NCBI GenBank assembly: GCA_937912175.1
Contig: CALDOU010000034.1
Location: forward strand, 1-53,006
DNA length: 53,006 nt
Source: an uncultured Clostridia bacterium
GTDB lineage: Bacteria; Bacillota; Clostridia; Oscillospirales; Acutalibacteraceae
Direction of reading: 5' to 3'
Shown here: positions 42,449-50,663 of the stretch, in pieces
Position numbering within the stretch: the first letter of the stretch is position 1
Layout: every line of letters begins with the position of its first letter
Program-made: the position numbers and the translations under genes
The notes under the pieces: generated by a model
The model's database searches: none
What the model was told of the DNA's origin: nothing
What the model saw: only the letters and a program-made list of their open reading frames with translations

Positions 42449-43834
42449 GTGGAAAGCAGCAAAATCACAAATTTGAAAAACATTAAAAAAATTTATTTTA
42501 TCGGTATAGGCGGCTCGGGAATGTTCCCTTTGGCTCAAATCTTATATGAGAAAGGATTCGAAGTCAGCGGCTCTGATATTTATGAATCGGATACGCTCCA
42601 AAAAGTAAGAAATTTAGGAATTAAAGTAAACACAAACCAAATTAAAGAAAATATAACCGACCAAGATTTAATAGTGTTTTCTGCGGCTATTAAAGAAACC
42701 AATCCGGAAATAATTTCCGCAAAAGAAAAAAATATTCCGATTTTGGAACGTAGCGTAATGCTTGGTATAATATTTAAACAATATAAAAACTCAATCGGAG
42801 TTTCGGGAACTCATGGTAAAACTACAACAACTTCTATGATTACATCAATACTTTTGGATGCCGAAAAATCACCTACGGCTGTTATCGGAGCAACCCTAAA
42901 TAAAATTAACGGAAACAGCTGTGTGGGAAATTCCGAAATTATCGTCGGAGAAGCTTGTGAATATGTAGATAGTTTTCTTCAACTTTATCCATATATTTCA
43001 GTTATTACCAATGTGGAGGCTGATCATTTAGACTATTTTAAAACTCTTGAAAATATTAAAAAGTCATTTCATCAGTTCGCAAATCAAACTTCACACTTGG
43101 TTATTGTTAATGGAGATAACCAAAACGCAAAAGAATGCACGGAAAATATTTCTGCTCAATGTATTACTTTTGGACTTTCTGAAAAAAATGATTATTTTGC
43201 GGATAATATAATTTATAATGTTCTTCAACATCCGAGTTTTGAAATTGTTTATAAAAATAAAAAATTGGCGGATATAGAATTAAGTGTTCCGGGTAGACAT
43301 AATATTTATAACGCATTGGCGGCTTTTATTGCATGTGTTGAATTGGGAGTACCGATTGAAATAATTAGACAGTCTCTAAAAAATTTTAACGGCGCACACA
43401 GAAGATTTGAATTTTTGGGGAAAATAAATGATATAACCGTGGTGGATGATTTTGCTCACCATCCGACAGAAATAGAAACTACTTTGAGGTCCGCATCTAA
43501 AATGGGATTTAATAAAGTTTGGGCAATATTTCAGCCGCATACTTATTCGAGAACATATATGTTTTTAAACGATTTTGTACAAGCACTTTCGTTGGCTGAC
43601 ACAGCAATAATTTCGGAAATATTGCCCGTCAGAGAAACAAATATATATAATATTTATTCCGAAGATATAGTTAATAAAATGAAAAACGGAATATATATAC
43701 CTGATTTTGAAGGTATTGCAGATTATATACTTAAAAATGCCAAAAGTGGTGATTTAATAATTACTTTGGGCGGTGGAAACGTGTATAAATGTGCTAGCAT
43801 GATAGTAAAAAAATTAAATACCGTATGTGAATAA
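42449..43834 (+). CDS. murC: UDP-N-acetylmuramate--L-alanine ligase
   Basis: 461-residue cytoplasmic Mur ligase adding L-Ala to UDP-MurNAc, the first step of the peptidoglycan stem peptide. N-terminal UDP-binding GIGGSGMFPLA (about 15-25), the ATP loop SGTHGKTTTTSM (about 116-127), EACEYVDSFL (about 170) and NVEADHLDYF (about 190), HNIYNALAA (about 286) and DDFAHHPTEI (about 334) are all present. GTG 42449 follows GGGGAG. Full length. Confidence 0.96.
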   Translation: MESSKITNLKNIKKIYFIGIGGSGMFPLAQILYEKGFEVSGSDIYESDTLQKVRNLGIKVNTNQIKENITDQDLIVFSAAIKETNPEIISAKEKNIPILERSVMLGIIFKQYKNSIGVSGTHGKTTTTSMITSILLDAEKSPTAVIGATLNKINGNSCVGNSEIIVGEACEYVDSFLQLYPYISVITNVEADHLDYFKTLENIKKSFHQFANQTSHLVIVNGDNQNAKECTENISAQCITFGLSEKNDYFADNIIYNVLQHPSFEIVYKNKKLADIELSVPGRHNIYNALAAFIACVELGVPIEIIRQSLKNFNGAHRRFEFLGKINDITVVDDFAHHPTEIETTLRSASKMGFNKVWAIFQPHTYSRTYMFLNDFVQALSLADTAIISEILPVRETNIYNIYSEDIVNKMKNGIYIPDFEGIADYILKNAKSGDLIITLGGGNVYKCASMIVKKLNTVCE

Positions 43835-43840
43835 TCGATT

Positions 43841-43868
43841 TTGATTTTTAATAAAAATAAGTTATAAT
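43841..43868 (+). promoter_or_regulatory. Promoter for rubrerythrin
   Basis: TTGATT 43841-43846, 16-base spacer, TATAAT 43863-43868. Leader about 40 bases. No PerR-box-like palindrome was recognised. Confidence 0.65.
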
Positions 43869-43912
43869 ATAACAGTTGTTAAAATTAATTATTTATGTAA
43901 GGGGAGTTACTT

Positions 43913-44503
43913 ATGGGTGTATCATTTGAAAAAAGTAATACTAAAGTTAATTTAATGAAAGCTTTTGCCGGAGAAAGTCAAGCAAGAAACAGATATACTT
44001 TTGCTGCATCTCAAGCCAAAAAAGAGGGGCTTCAAGTTATAGAAAAGGTGTTTACTTTTACCGCTGAACAGGAAAAGGAACACGCTAAGTTGTTTTATAA
44101 AAAATTAAAACCGCTTTACGGGACCAATATAACCATAGAAAGCGATTTTCCGATTGATATTTATGATAATTCTTTGGATTTGTTAAAATGCGCTCAAAAC
44201 AATGAGTATGGGGAATATAAAGATGTTTATAAGAGTTTTGGCGATGAAGCCAAAGCCGAAGGATTTGATGAGATATCCAAACTTTTTTATAATGTTGCAG
44301 AAATAGAAAAAGTCCATGGAGATAGATTTGGAAAATTTATTGAATTGATTGAATCTAAACAACTGTTTGAATCTACGAACGAAGAACGTTGGATTTGTTT
44401 GAACTGTGGATATATTTATACGTCAAAATCCGCATTTAAAGATTGTCCCGTGTGTGACCACGGTGAAGGTTACCAAATGCGTTATGATTGGATATTAATT
44501 TAA
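43913..44503 (+). CDS. rbr: Rubrerythrin
   Basis: 196-residue non-haem iron peroxidase that protects anaerobes by reducing hydrogen peroxide. The diiron four-helix domain has the ligands in FAGESQARNRY (Glu about 20), EQEKEHAKLF (EXXH, about 51-60) and EIEKVHGDRF (EXXH, about 133-142). A C-terminal rubredoxin-like domain carries the iron Cys pairs CLNCGY and CPVCDH. Order and size match classical rubrerythrins. AAGGGGAG precedes ATG 43913. It has its own promoter; ndk follows 42 bases after. Confidence 0.95.
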   Translation: MGVSFEKSNTKVNLMKAFAGESQARNRYTFAASQAKKEGLQVIEKVFTFTAEQEKEHAKLFYKKLKPLYGTNITIESDFPIDIYDNSLDLLKCAQNNEYGEYKDVYKSFGDEAKAEGFDEISKLFYNVAEIEKVHGDRFGKFIELIESKQLFESTNEERWICLNCGYIYTSKSAFKDCPVCDHGEGYQMRYDWILI

Positions 44504-44545
44504 AATTAATATATAAATTTATAATTAAGGAAGAGGTAAAAATTA

Positions 44546-44959
44546 ATGTCGCAAGAAAGAACTTACATAATGCTTAAGCCCGATTGTGTAAAAAGAAAAT
44601 TAATGGGTAAGGTCATTTCAAGAATTGAAGAAAAAGGATATACTATTTCAAATATTAAAATGATGCACCTTGATGAACCTATTCTTCGCGAGCACTACGC
44701 TCATATTGCAGACCGCCCATTTTTCCCCGGTATTGTTGAATATATGACTTCGGGTCCTGTTGTCGGAATGATTGTAGAGGGAGAAAACGTAGTAAAAGGA
44801 ATGCGTATTCTTATGGGGGCCACTAAATTTGAAGAGGCTACCGCAGGTACCATCCGCGGAGATTTTGCAATGAGCACCGGTGAAAATATAATTCACGGTT
44901 CCGATTCTCCCGAAAACGGTGAAATCGAAATAAAAAGGTTTTTTGGAGAAAACGCATAG
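44546..44959 (+). CDS. ndk: Nucleoside diphosphate kinase
   Basis: 137-residue hexameric or tetrameric kinase that balances nucleoside triphosphates through a phosphohistidine. It opens RTYIMLKPDCVKR (about 5-17) and has the catalytic His in ENIIHGSDSPENGEIEI (about 114-130), with the family's RGDF segment before it. Full length. GGAAGAGG precedes ATG 44546. Confidence 0.97.
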   Translation: MSQERTYIMLKPDCVKRKLMGKVISRIEEKGYTISNIKMMHLDEPILREHYAHIADRPFFPGIVEYMTSGPVVGMIVEGENVVKGMRILMGATKFEEATAGTIRGDFAMSTGENIIHGSDSPENGEIEIKRFFGENA

Positions 44960-44984
44960 TTTAATACACATACGGTGTTAAAGC

Positions 44985-45030
44985 AAGCCTATCAGTAAGT
45001 AAAAAAACTTATTGATAGGCTTTAATTTTG
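44985..45030. terminator. Terminator between converging ndk and rsmA
   Basis: A 16-base arm (44985-45000) pairs with 45007-45022 (one G-T) over a 6-base A-loop, then TTAATTTT. Likely also usable from the minus strand. Confidence 0.85.
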
Positions 45031-45055
45031 ATTAGAAATTTATATGTAAAAATAA

Positions 45056-45910
45056 TTAATTCAGTTTTTCCGAAATATTTATAAAGTCTTCTAAATTCAG
45101 CTGTTCGGCTCTCAAAGATGAGCTTATATTAACGGAATCTAATATGGATTTTATTTTGTCTTTGGGAATTTTCAAGCCGTGACTTAAAGAATTTAAAAGA
45201 TTTTTTCTGCGTTCGGAATAGGCGGCTTTTACAACTTTAAAAAACATTGTTTTGTTTTTTATGTTTTGCGAAACCGAATCGTTCATATTTATTTTTATTA
45301 CTGAAGAATCCACTTTTGGCGAAGGAATAAAACTGCCTTTGCTAACTTCAAATAAAATTTCCGGTGTTCCGTAATATCTTACCGCTAAACTTATTGCGCC
45401 GGATTTTCGTGTTCCGGGCAAAGCGCAAATCCTTTGAGCGGCTTCTTTTTGTACCATTACCGTAAGAGATTTAAAACCGGGATTATTTTCCAAAATATAC
45501 ATTATAATATCTGATGTAATGTAATAAGGAAGATTGGCGCAAATATTTACTTCAGAAAATTCGTTAAATTCCGTTTTCCAGAGTTCCTTTAAATTTATAT
45601 TTAAAATATCATCATTAATAAATTTTATATTATTAAATTCAGCGGTTGTTTCATTAAGTATAGGAATAAGCTTTTTATCAATTTCCACTGAGATTACTTT
45701 GCTAAATCTTTTGGCAAGTTCCACAGTTAATACTCCTATTCCCGGACCGATTTCCAATATGGCCGATTTTGAATTGCTTGTACAATTTTCTGCCATGTTT
45801 GGACATATTGAGGGGTTTGTAATAAAATTTTGACCCAGTGATTTAGAAAAATTAAATCCGTGTTTTTCCAATACTTTTTTAATGGTATTGATATTTGATA
45901 AATTTTCCAA
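45056..45910 (-). CDS. rsmA: 16S rRNA (adenine1518-N6/adenine1519-N6)-dimethyltransferase
   Basis: 284-residue SAM-dependent enzyme that dimethylates the two adjacent adenines near the 3' end of 16S rRNA, a late step in 30S assembly (KsgA). It has the opening KKVLEKHGFNFSKSLGQNF, SAM motif I EIGPGIGVLT (about 52-61), VEIDKKL and the catalytic NLPYYITS (about 124-131), plus SPKVDSSV. TTG 45910 is set by AAGGAG a few bases upstream. rdgB lies upstream on the same strand, 70 bases away. Confidence 0.95.
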   Translation of the reverse strand: MENLSNINTIKKVLEKHGFNFSKSLGQNFITNPSICPNMAENCTSNSKSAILEIGPGIGVLTVELAKRFSKVISVEIDKKLIPILNETTAEFNNIKFINDDILNINLKELWKTEFNEFSEVNICANLPYYITSDIIMYILENNPGFKSLTVMVQKEAAQRICALPGTRKSGAISLAVRYYGTPEILFEVSKGSFIPSPKVDSSVIKINMNDSVSQNIKNKTMFFKVVKAAYSERRKNLLNSLSHGLKIPKDKIKSILDSVNISSSLRAEQLNLEDFINISEKLN

Positions 45911-45980
45911 GTTTTTCTCCTTTTTTAAATTAAGTTAAGTCAAAAAATGAATTTTTGTTATTTGAGTTAGAGTGTTTTAT

Positions 45981-46577
45981 TTATTGAAATATATTTTCGC
46001 TTTCCAAAAAACTATAAAGTTTATTCAGGGCTATTGCTCTGTGATTTATTTTTTCCCGTTCGTTATCTTGCATTTGTGCCATAGTAATATCGTATCCATC
46101 GGGAATAAAACATGGACAATATCCAAACCCGTTTTCACCTTTGGGAGGAAAAATAAATTTCCCTTTAATTTCTCCGTTAAATATTTTTTTGATTATTTTT
46201 CCGTTTTTTTCGTATACAAGAGCTATAGAAGTATAGAATAAAGCCTTTTTATCATCCGTTAAACATTTATTAAGTATCTCGAAAGAATGCTCATAGCCTC
46301 CACAAGCTTCTGCAAACCTACCGCAAACCAATCCGGGGAAGCCGTTAAGTGCATTAAGTTCAAAACCGGAATCATCCGCCAAACTCGGTAAACCGCATAC
46401 AGAAAAAGCATTTTCAGCTTTAATAAGTGCATTTTCAGCGTATGATTTACCATTTTCAACCGGTTCTTGAATATTAAATTCTTTCATACTTTTAATATCT
46501 ATATTTAAAGGTTTTAAAAATTCTTTGATTTGAATTATTTTTCCGGTGTTGCCTGATGCCAAAACAATTTTTTTCAT
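45981..46577 (-). CDS. rdgB: XTP/dITP diphosphatase (RdgB/HAM1 family)
   Basis: 198-residue house-cleaning pyrophosphatase that removes deaminated purine nucleotides (ITP, XTP) from the pool. Motifs: the opening IVLASGNTGKIIQIKEFL (about 4-21), YAENALIKA (about 47), LADDSGFELNALNGFPG (about 67-83, acidic base Asp), GENGFGYCPCF (about 148) and HRAIALNKL (about 180). AGGTGAAAAT precedes ATG 46577. Confidence 0.95.
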   Translation of the reverse strand: MKKIVLASGNTGKIIQIKEFLKPLNIDIKSMKEFNIQEPVENGKSYAENALIKAENAFSVCGLPSLADDSGFELNALNGFPGLVCGRFAEACGGYEHSFEILNKCLTDDKKALFYTSIALVYEKNGKIIKKIFNGEIKGKFIFPPKGENGFGYCPCFIPDGYDITMAQMQDNEREKINHRAIALNKLYSFLESENIFQ

Positions 46578-46798
46578 ATTTTCACCTTTTATTATTTAAC
46601 TTTATTTTTTAATAATTATACCATATTGTTATAAAACCAACAATTGGGGCTTTAAAACGTATGCGTTTATCAATATAAATAAAGTTTAAAATATCATAAC
46701 TATTTATATTTTGATTTAAAAAGAATTCAGGATATTAGTAGTTATTTTTTATTTTAAAAATATTTTGGGCATTTTAAATATAATACAATAGCAAAGAG
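46578..46798. other. AT-rich gap upstream of the methyltransferase cassette
   Basis: About 220 bases with no supported ORF and no convincing hairpin. It holds the upstream region of rdgB (minus) and of the methyltransferase promoter. Nothing resembling an attachment site or inverted repeat was recognised. Confidence 0.5.
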
Positions 46799-46827
46799 TT
46801 GACTTTCTGGTTAGATAGATTTATAAT
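46799..46827 (+). promoter_or_regulatory. Strong promoter for the methyltransferase-nuclease pair
   Basis: TTGACT 46799-46804, 17-base spacer, TATAAT 46822-46827. The leader is about 55 bases and ends in AGAGGTGG. No controller (C) protein gene or C-box was noticed. Confidence 0.8.
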
Positions 46828-46889
46828 GTGTAATATTTATATATTTTTGTATTATATTTATATGTTTTTGTGATTAGAGGTGGAAAATT

Positions 46890-48059
46890 GTGGCAAATGT
46901 GTCGCTTCAAAGAGCTAAAAAAGCAAAATCTGATGAATTTTATACTCAGCTTTCTGACATTGAAAACGAACTTATGCATTATAAAGAGCAATTCCGTGGG
47001 AAAACCGTTTTTTGCAATTGCGACAATCCTTTTGAGTCAAATTTTTTTAAGTATTTTGCTATGAATTTTAACCATCTGGGGCTTAAAAAACTGATTACCA
47101 CCTGCTATAAAAACTCCCCGATAGCCAACACTCAGTTGTCTTTATTTGATAATGAAAGCGCTGAAAACAAAACCACAAAATTTCCGCATAAAATTGTAAT
47201 TAATAAAGTTGAAGATTATAACCACGATAATAAAGAAGATATGGCAGACGTTGAATGGCTTTTACGGAACAAAAAGAATGTTTTGACTCGTTTGGAAGGC
47301 GACGGCGATTTTCGCTCCGAGGAATGTATAGAGCTGTTAAAAGAAGCCGATATCGTGGTAACTAACCCACCATTTTCGCTGTTCAGAGAATACGTTGCAC
47401 AGCTAATGAAATATAAAAAGAAGTTTTTAATCATAGGCAACGTAAATGCACTTACATATAAAGAAATTTTCCCATTGATAAAAAACAATAAAGTTTGGAC
47501 AGGATATAAATTTAATGGGAAACCCATGATTTTCTACGTCCCCTATGATTATGAATTAAGAGGAAGCGTAAATGGTATAGACCCTATAACCGGAAGAAAA
47601 TTTATTGGAGTAGGTGGGACTTGTTGGCTTACAAATCTTGACATAAAAAAGCGGCACGAAAATTTAACTTTATATAAAAGATATACGCCTGAAGAATACC
47701 CAAAATACGACAATTATGATGCAATTAATGTGGATAAGACTTCTGATATACCATACGACTATACCGGCGCAATGGGAGTCCCAATTACTTTTATTGATAA
47801 ATACAATCCTGAGCAGTTTGAGATTGTTGCACTAGGTATTATTGGTAGTATAAATTTTTTATGTGAAAAGAAAATGGAGATATTGAAAAACGGAAAGCCA
47901 ACAGGGAAATTTACAATGAATGCTAAAGGAACTCTGTATAAGAAATATAACCCCAAAATTGATAAAAAACCGCCTGCGTTTAAAGATTTAAAAACCGGTC
48001 AACTATATTCCAGTATTTATGCACGCATAATAATCAAAAGGATAGGTGATGCGCAATGA
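46890..48059 (+). CDS. EcoRI-family adenine-specific DNA methyltransferase
   Basis: 389 residues. The EcoRI-methylase family pattern is visible: SDEFYTQLSDIENEL near the start, VFCNCDNPFESNFFKYFAMN (about 33-52, cofactor region), the long LFDNESAE insertion and the catalytic DIVVTNPPFSLFREY (NPPF about 157-160). GGTCWLTNLDIKKR and a C-terminal region with YARIIIKRI follow. It should transfer methyl from SAM to N6 of adenine in a short palindrome; whether the site is GAATTC cannot be deduced. GTG 46890 is well spaced after AGAGGTGG. Its stop overlaps the nuclease start by 4 bases (ATGA), so the two products are translationally coupled, as in restriction-modification pairs. Confidence 0.88.
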   Translation: MANVSLQRAKKAKSDEFYTQLSDIENELMHYKEQFRGKTVFCNCDNPFESNFFKYFAMNFNHLGLKKLITTCYKNSPIANTQLSLFDNESAENKTTKFPHKIVINKVEDYNHDNKEDMADVEWLLRNKKNVLTRLEGDGDFRSEECIELLKEADIVVTNPPFSLFREYVAQLMKYKKKFLIIGNVNALTYKEIFPLIKNNKVWTGYKFNGKPMIFYVPYDYELRGSVNGIDPITGRKFIGVGGTCWLTNLDIKKRHENLTLYKRYTPEEYPKYDNYDAINVDKTSDIPYDYTGAMGVPITFIDKYNPEQFEIVALGIIGSINFLCEKKMEILKNGKPTGKFTMNAKGTLYKKYNPKIDKKPPAFKDLKTGQLYSSIYARIIIKRIGDAQ

Positions 48060-49150
48060 AAATTAAACTTAAAGCAATAAAGATAGGCGATGTGGCAAAA
48101 AATTACGTTGACAATGCGGAAGAAGGCGTCAGGGGATATGACGGTAAATTAAATATTCGCCCTGCATATCAGCGCGAATTTGTTTATAATACCAAAAAAC
48201 GTAATGCCGTTATTGACTCTATACGCAAAAATTATCCGCTTAATGTTATGTATTGGGCAAAAAACAGCGACGGAACATTCGAAATAATTGATGGTCAACA
48301 GCGTACCATAAGTTTTTGCCAGTATGTTTCCGGTGATTTTTCGATAGATATCGACGGTAACGCCATGGCGTTTCACAATCTTACCAAAACAGATCAAGAA
48401 CAAATTTTAAATTATGAACTTATGGTTTATTTTTGTGAGGGCAACGATAAAGAAAAACTTGATTGGTTTAAAATTATTAATATTGCGGGAGTCGTATTTT
48501 CTGATCAAGAATTAAGAAATGCAGTATATACAGGTCCTTGGCTTGCCGATGCTAAGATAAAATTCAGTAAAACAGGGTGCCCTGCATACAATCTTTCCAA
48601 TAAATATGTAAGAGGTTCAACTATCAGGCAAGAAATACTCGAAAAAGCCTTGGAATGGATTTCGGACGGTAATATAGACGAGTATATGTCTAAACATCAA
48701 AATGATCCCAACGCTAATGAACTTTGGATCTACTTTAGAAATGTTATACAGTGGGTTAAATTAACCTTTCCTTACTATCGGAGAGAAATGAAAGGTATAG
48801 ATTGGCATATTTTATATAATAAATATAAAGACGACATACTTGATTCCGATGAATTGGAAGCTCGCATTAATAACCTTATGATGGACGATGATGTTACAAA
48901 AAAATCAGGGATTTATTATTATGTACTTACCGGCGAAGAAAAATATTTAAGCATACGCTCATTTACCGAAAGCCAAAAAAGAGAAGCCTTTGAACGTCAG
49001 CAACATAAGTGTGCAAGATGCGGCGATACTTTTGAACTAAATCAAATGGAAGCCGACCATATAACCCCTTGGTGTGAAGGTGGAAAAACTCTTCCCGAAA
49101 ATTGCCAAATGCTTTGTAAAAGTTGTAATAGGCATAAGAGTAATAAATAA
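48056..49150 (+). CDS. DUF262-HNH endonuclease paired with the methyltransferase
   Basis: 364 residues. The N-terminal DUF262 (ParB/GmrS-like) domain has RPAYQREFVYN (about 33-43) and the signature FEIIDGQQRTISF (about 73-85). A helical middle follows, and a C-terminal HNH module (about 310-364) carries CARCG, EADHITPWCEGG, LPENCQMLC and CKSCNRHKSNK: two CxxC zinc pairs, the catalytic His after Asp, and the final Asn/His. DUF262 proteins with DGQQR bind or hydrolyse nucleotides and act in anti-phage nucleases (GmrSD, SspE). Here the HNH type differs from the DUF1524 module of those. Coupling to a DNA methyltransferase suggests it cuts DNA lacking (or carrying) that mark. Confidence 0.85.
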   Translation: MKIKLKAIKIGDVAKNYVDNAEEGVRGYDGKLNIRPAYQREFVYNTKKRNAVIDSIRKNYPLNVMYWAKNSDGTFEIIDGQQRTISFCQYVSGDFSIDIDGNAMAFHNLTKTDQEQILNYELMVYFCEGNDKEKLDWFKIINIAGVVFSDQELRNAVYTGPWLADAKIKFSKTGCPAYNLSNKYVRGSTIRQEILEKALEWISDGNIDEYMSKHQNDPNANELWIYFRNVIQWVKLTFPYYRREMKGIDWHILYNKYKDDILDSDELEARINNLMMDDDVTKKSGIYYYVLTGEEKYLSIRSFTESQKREAFERQQHKCARCGDTFELNQMEADHITPWCEGGKTLPENCQMLCKSCNRHKSNK

Positions 49151-49287
49151 ATGTTATAGTGTTTTGTATTATTGATATTTTAATAAACGTGTTAACGAAT
49201 TAAATACGAAGCTTCTTATCAATAAAATTATTGTGAGTGGGTTAATATACATTTTATTTGGGATTGATTTTTTAAAAATTTGTATAG

Positions 49288-49326
49288 AAAAACCGCTCGA
49301 ATAAGCTCTTGGGCTTATCTAAGCGG
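49288..49326 (-). terminator. Terminator after tRNA-fMet
   Basis: On the minus strand CCGCTTAGATAAGC pairs imperfectly with GCTTATTCGAGCGG over a 6-base loop, then TTTTT. The 135 bases between the nuclease stop and this hairpin hold nothing recognisable. Confidence 0.8.
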
Positions 49327-49334
49327 ACTGTATT

Positions 49335-49411
<77 letters not shown>

Positions 49412-49436
49412 ATGTGTAATTCATCTATTGATTATT

Positions 49437-49465
49437 ATTTTAATACACTTAAAAATAAATGTCAA
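49437..49465 (-). promoter_or_regulatory. Promoter for tRNA-fMet
   Basis: On the minus strand TTGACA (complement of 49460-49465), 17-base spacer, TAAAAT (complement of 49437-49442). Confidence 0.8.
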
Positions 49466-49512
49466 TAGGAAAATGAAATAAAATTTTCACTTATTTTTTT
49501 AACAAAAACCTA

Positions 49513-49620
49513 TTGCAAATAATATTTAAATAATGTTATACTAACATACGTTGAAATTTTATATAGATTTGAAACTTATTTTTAATGTTCCTTAAATATT
49601 TATATTTTGTTTCAATTTTT
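49513..49620 (+). ncRNA. Possible short transcript in the gap before the response regulator
   Basis: A promoter-like TTGCAA (49513-49518), 18-base spacer and TATACT (49537-49542) with TG at 49534-49535. Downstream, TTGAAAC (49569-49575) pairs with GTTTCAA (49609-49615) before TTTTTA, a possible weak terminator, giving a transcript of about 70 bases. No ORF is inside. The rest of the 450-base gap (49466-49863) holds only the response-regulator promoter and a small AAACC/GGTTT dyad near 49663-49681. Confidence 0.25.
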
Positions 49621-49753
49621 ACTTTAAAGTCATTCAATATAATTAATTTAACCAAATGTTTTAAACCGCGTAGTGGTTTATGAGAAAAAATTTCTTAAAT
49701 CAAATTATTCAAATTAAATATTTCATAATTAATTATATTGTTTTTTTGATTTA

Positions 49754-49762
49754 TGGTATAAT
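49754..49762 (+). promoter_or_regulatory. Extended -10 promoter for the response-regulator operon
   Basis: TGGTATAAT at 49754-49762; the -35 region is AT-rich without a match. The leader is about 95 bases. Confidence 0.6.
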
Positions 49763-49863
49763 ATTAGTAAATTGAAAAAATTATGGCGATGTTAAAATAT
49801 ATTGTATATCAGTATGTTTTTGAAATTATTTTTTAATTTTATTTAGGAGTGTGTTGTTAACTT

Positions 49864-50589
49864 ATGGCAGAAACAGGACTTATTTATGTGACGGACGATG
49901 AACCAAATATTAGAAAGCTCACTTCGTTGGCGCTTAAAGATTATGGATTTGAAACGCAAGAATTTTCCAATGGCGAAGACCTTTTGAAAGCCGTTCAACG
50001 TCGTATTCCCGATGCTATTGTTTTGGATTGGGTTATGCCTGCTCCGGATGGATTAAGTGTTTGCGGAAGATTAAAATTGGATAAGGATACTCGTTCAATC
50101 CCGATTATTCTTTTAACAGCTCGTAATGATGAGGTTGATTGTGTATTGGGTCTTGAAATGGGAGCCGATGATTATATTACAAAACCGTTTAGCTTGAAAG
50201 AATTATGTGCACGTGTTAAAGCTGTAATTCGCAGAACAGAGTATTCAAACATGGTAAATACAAATAATGACGTATTGATTTGTGGTGAACTCACTGTAAA
50301 TTTAGCCAGAAGAACTGTATTAAAAAATGGAAAACCGCTTGATTTAACAATGAAAGAATTTGATTTATTATCTTCGTTAATGCTTAGTAAAGGAAGAGTA
50401 TTAACAAGAGATCAATTAATGGAAAAAGTTTGGGATGTGGAATTTTGTGGAGATGCAAGAACTGTTGACGTACATATAAGATATTTGCGTCAAAAAATTG
50501 AAGATGAATCTGAAAACCCAAAATATATTTTAACTGTAAGAGGTGTTGGATACAGATTTGCCTCGGAAGAAGAATTAAAAAATAATTAA
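49864..50589 (+). CDS. OmpR/PhoB-family response regulator
   Basis: 241 residues. The receiver domain has the acidic pair in YVTDDEPNIRK (about 8-18), phospho-acceptor Asp in VLDWVMP (about 56), Thr in ILLTARND (about 83-90) and Lys in YITKPFSLKEL (about 105-115). The C-terminal winged helix (about 140-236) ends with the wing RTVDVHIRYLRQKI and VRGVGYRF. It binds DNA as a dimer after phosphorylation, presumably by the kinase encoded next. AGGAG lies 14 bases before ATG 49864, a long gap, but an in-frame stop two codons upstream fixes the start. Confidence 0.93.
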   Translation: MAETGLIYVTDDEPNIRKLTSLALKDYGFETQEFSNGEDLLKAVQRRIPDAIVLDWVMPAPDGLSVCGRLKLDKDTRSIPIILLTARNDEVDCVLGLEMGADDYITKPFSLKELCARVKAVIRRTEYSNMVNTNNDVLICGELTVNLARRTVLKNGKPLDLTMKEFDLLSSLMLSKGRVLTRDQLMEKVWDVEFCGDARTVDVHIRYLRQKIEDESENPKYILTVRGVGYRFASEEELKNN

Positions 50590-50625
50590 AACCTTCATTA
50601 AAAAATTATTAAAAGGGGGATCGAG

Positions 50626-50656
50626 AGCTTATAACATTTAACAAATGTTTGAAGCT
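50626..50656 (+). promoter_or_regulatory. Stem-loop between the ribosome binding region and the kinase start
   Basis: AGCTTATAACATTT (50626-50639) pairs with AAATGTTTGAAGCT (50643-50656) over AAC, with two central mismatches. GGGGGATCGAG lies just before it, and ATG 50664 begins 7 bases after it. Folding would bring the purine-rich sequence near the start codon. Confidence 0.5.
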
Positions 50657-50663
50657 GTATAAT

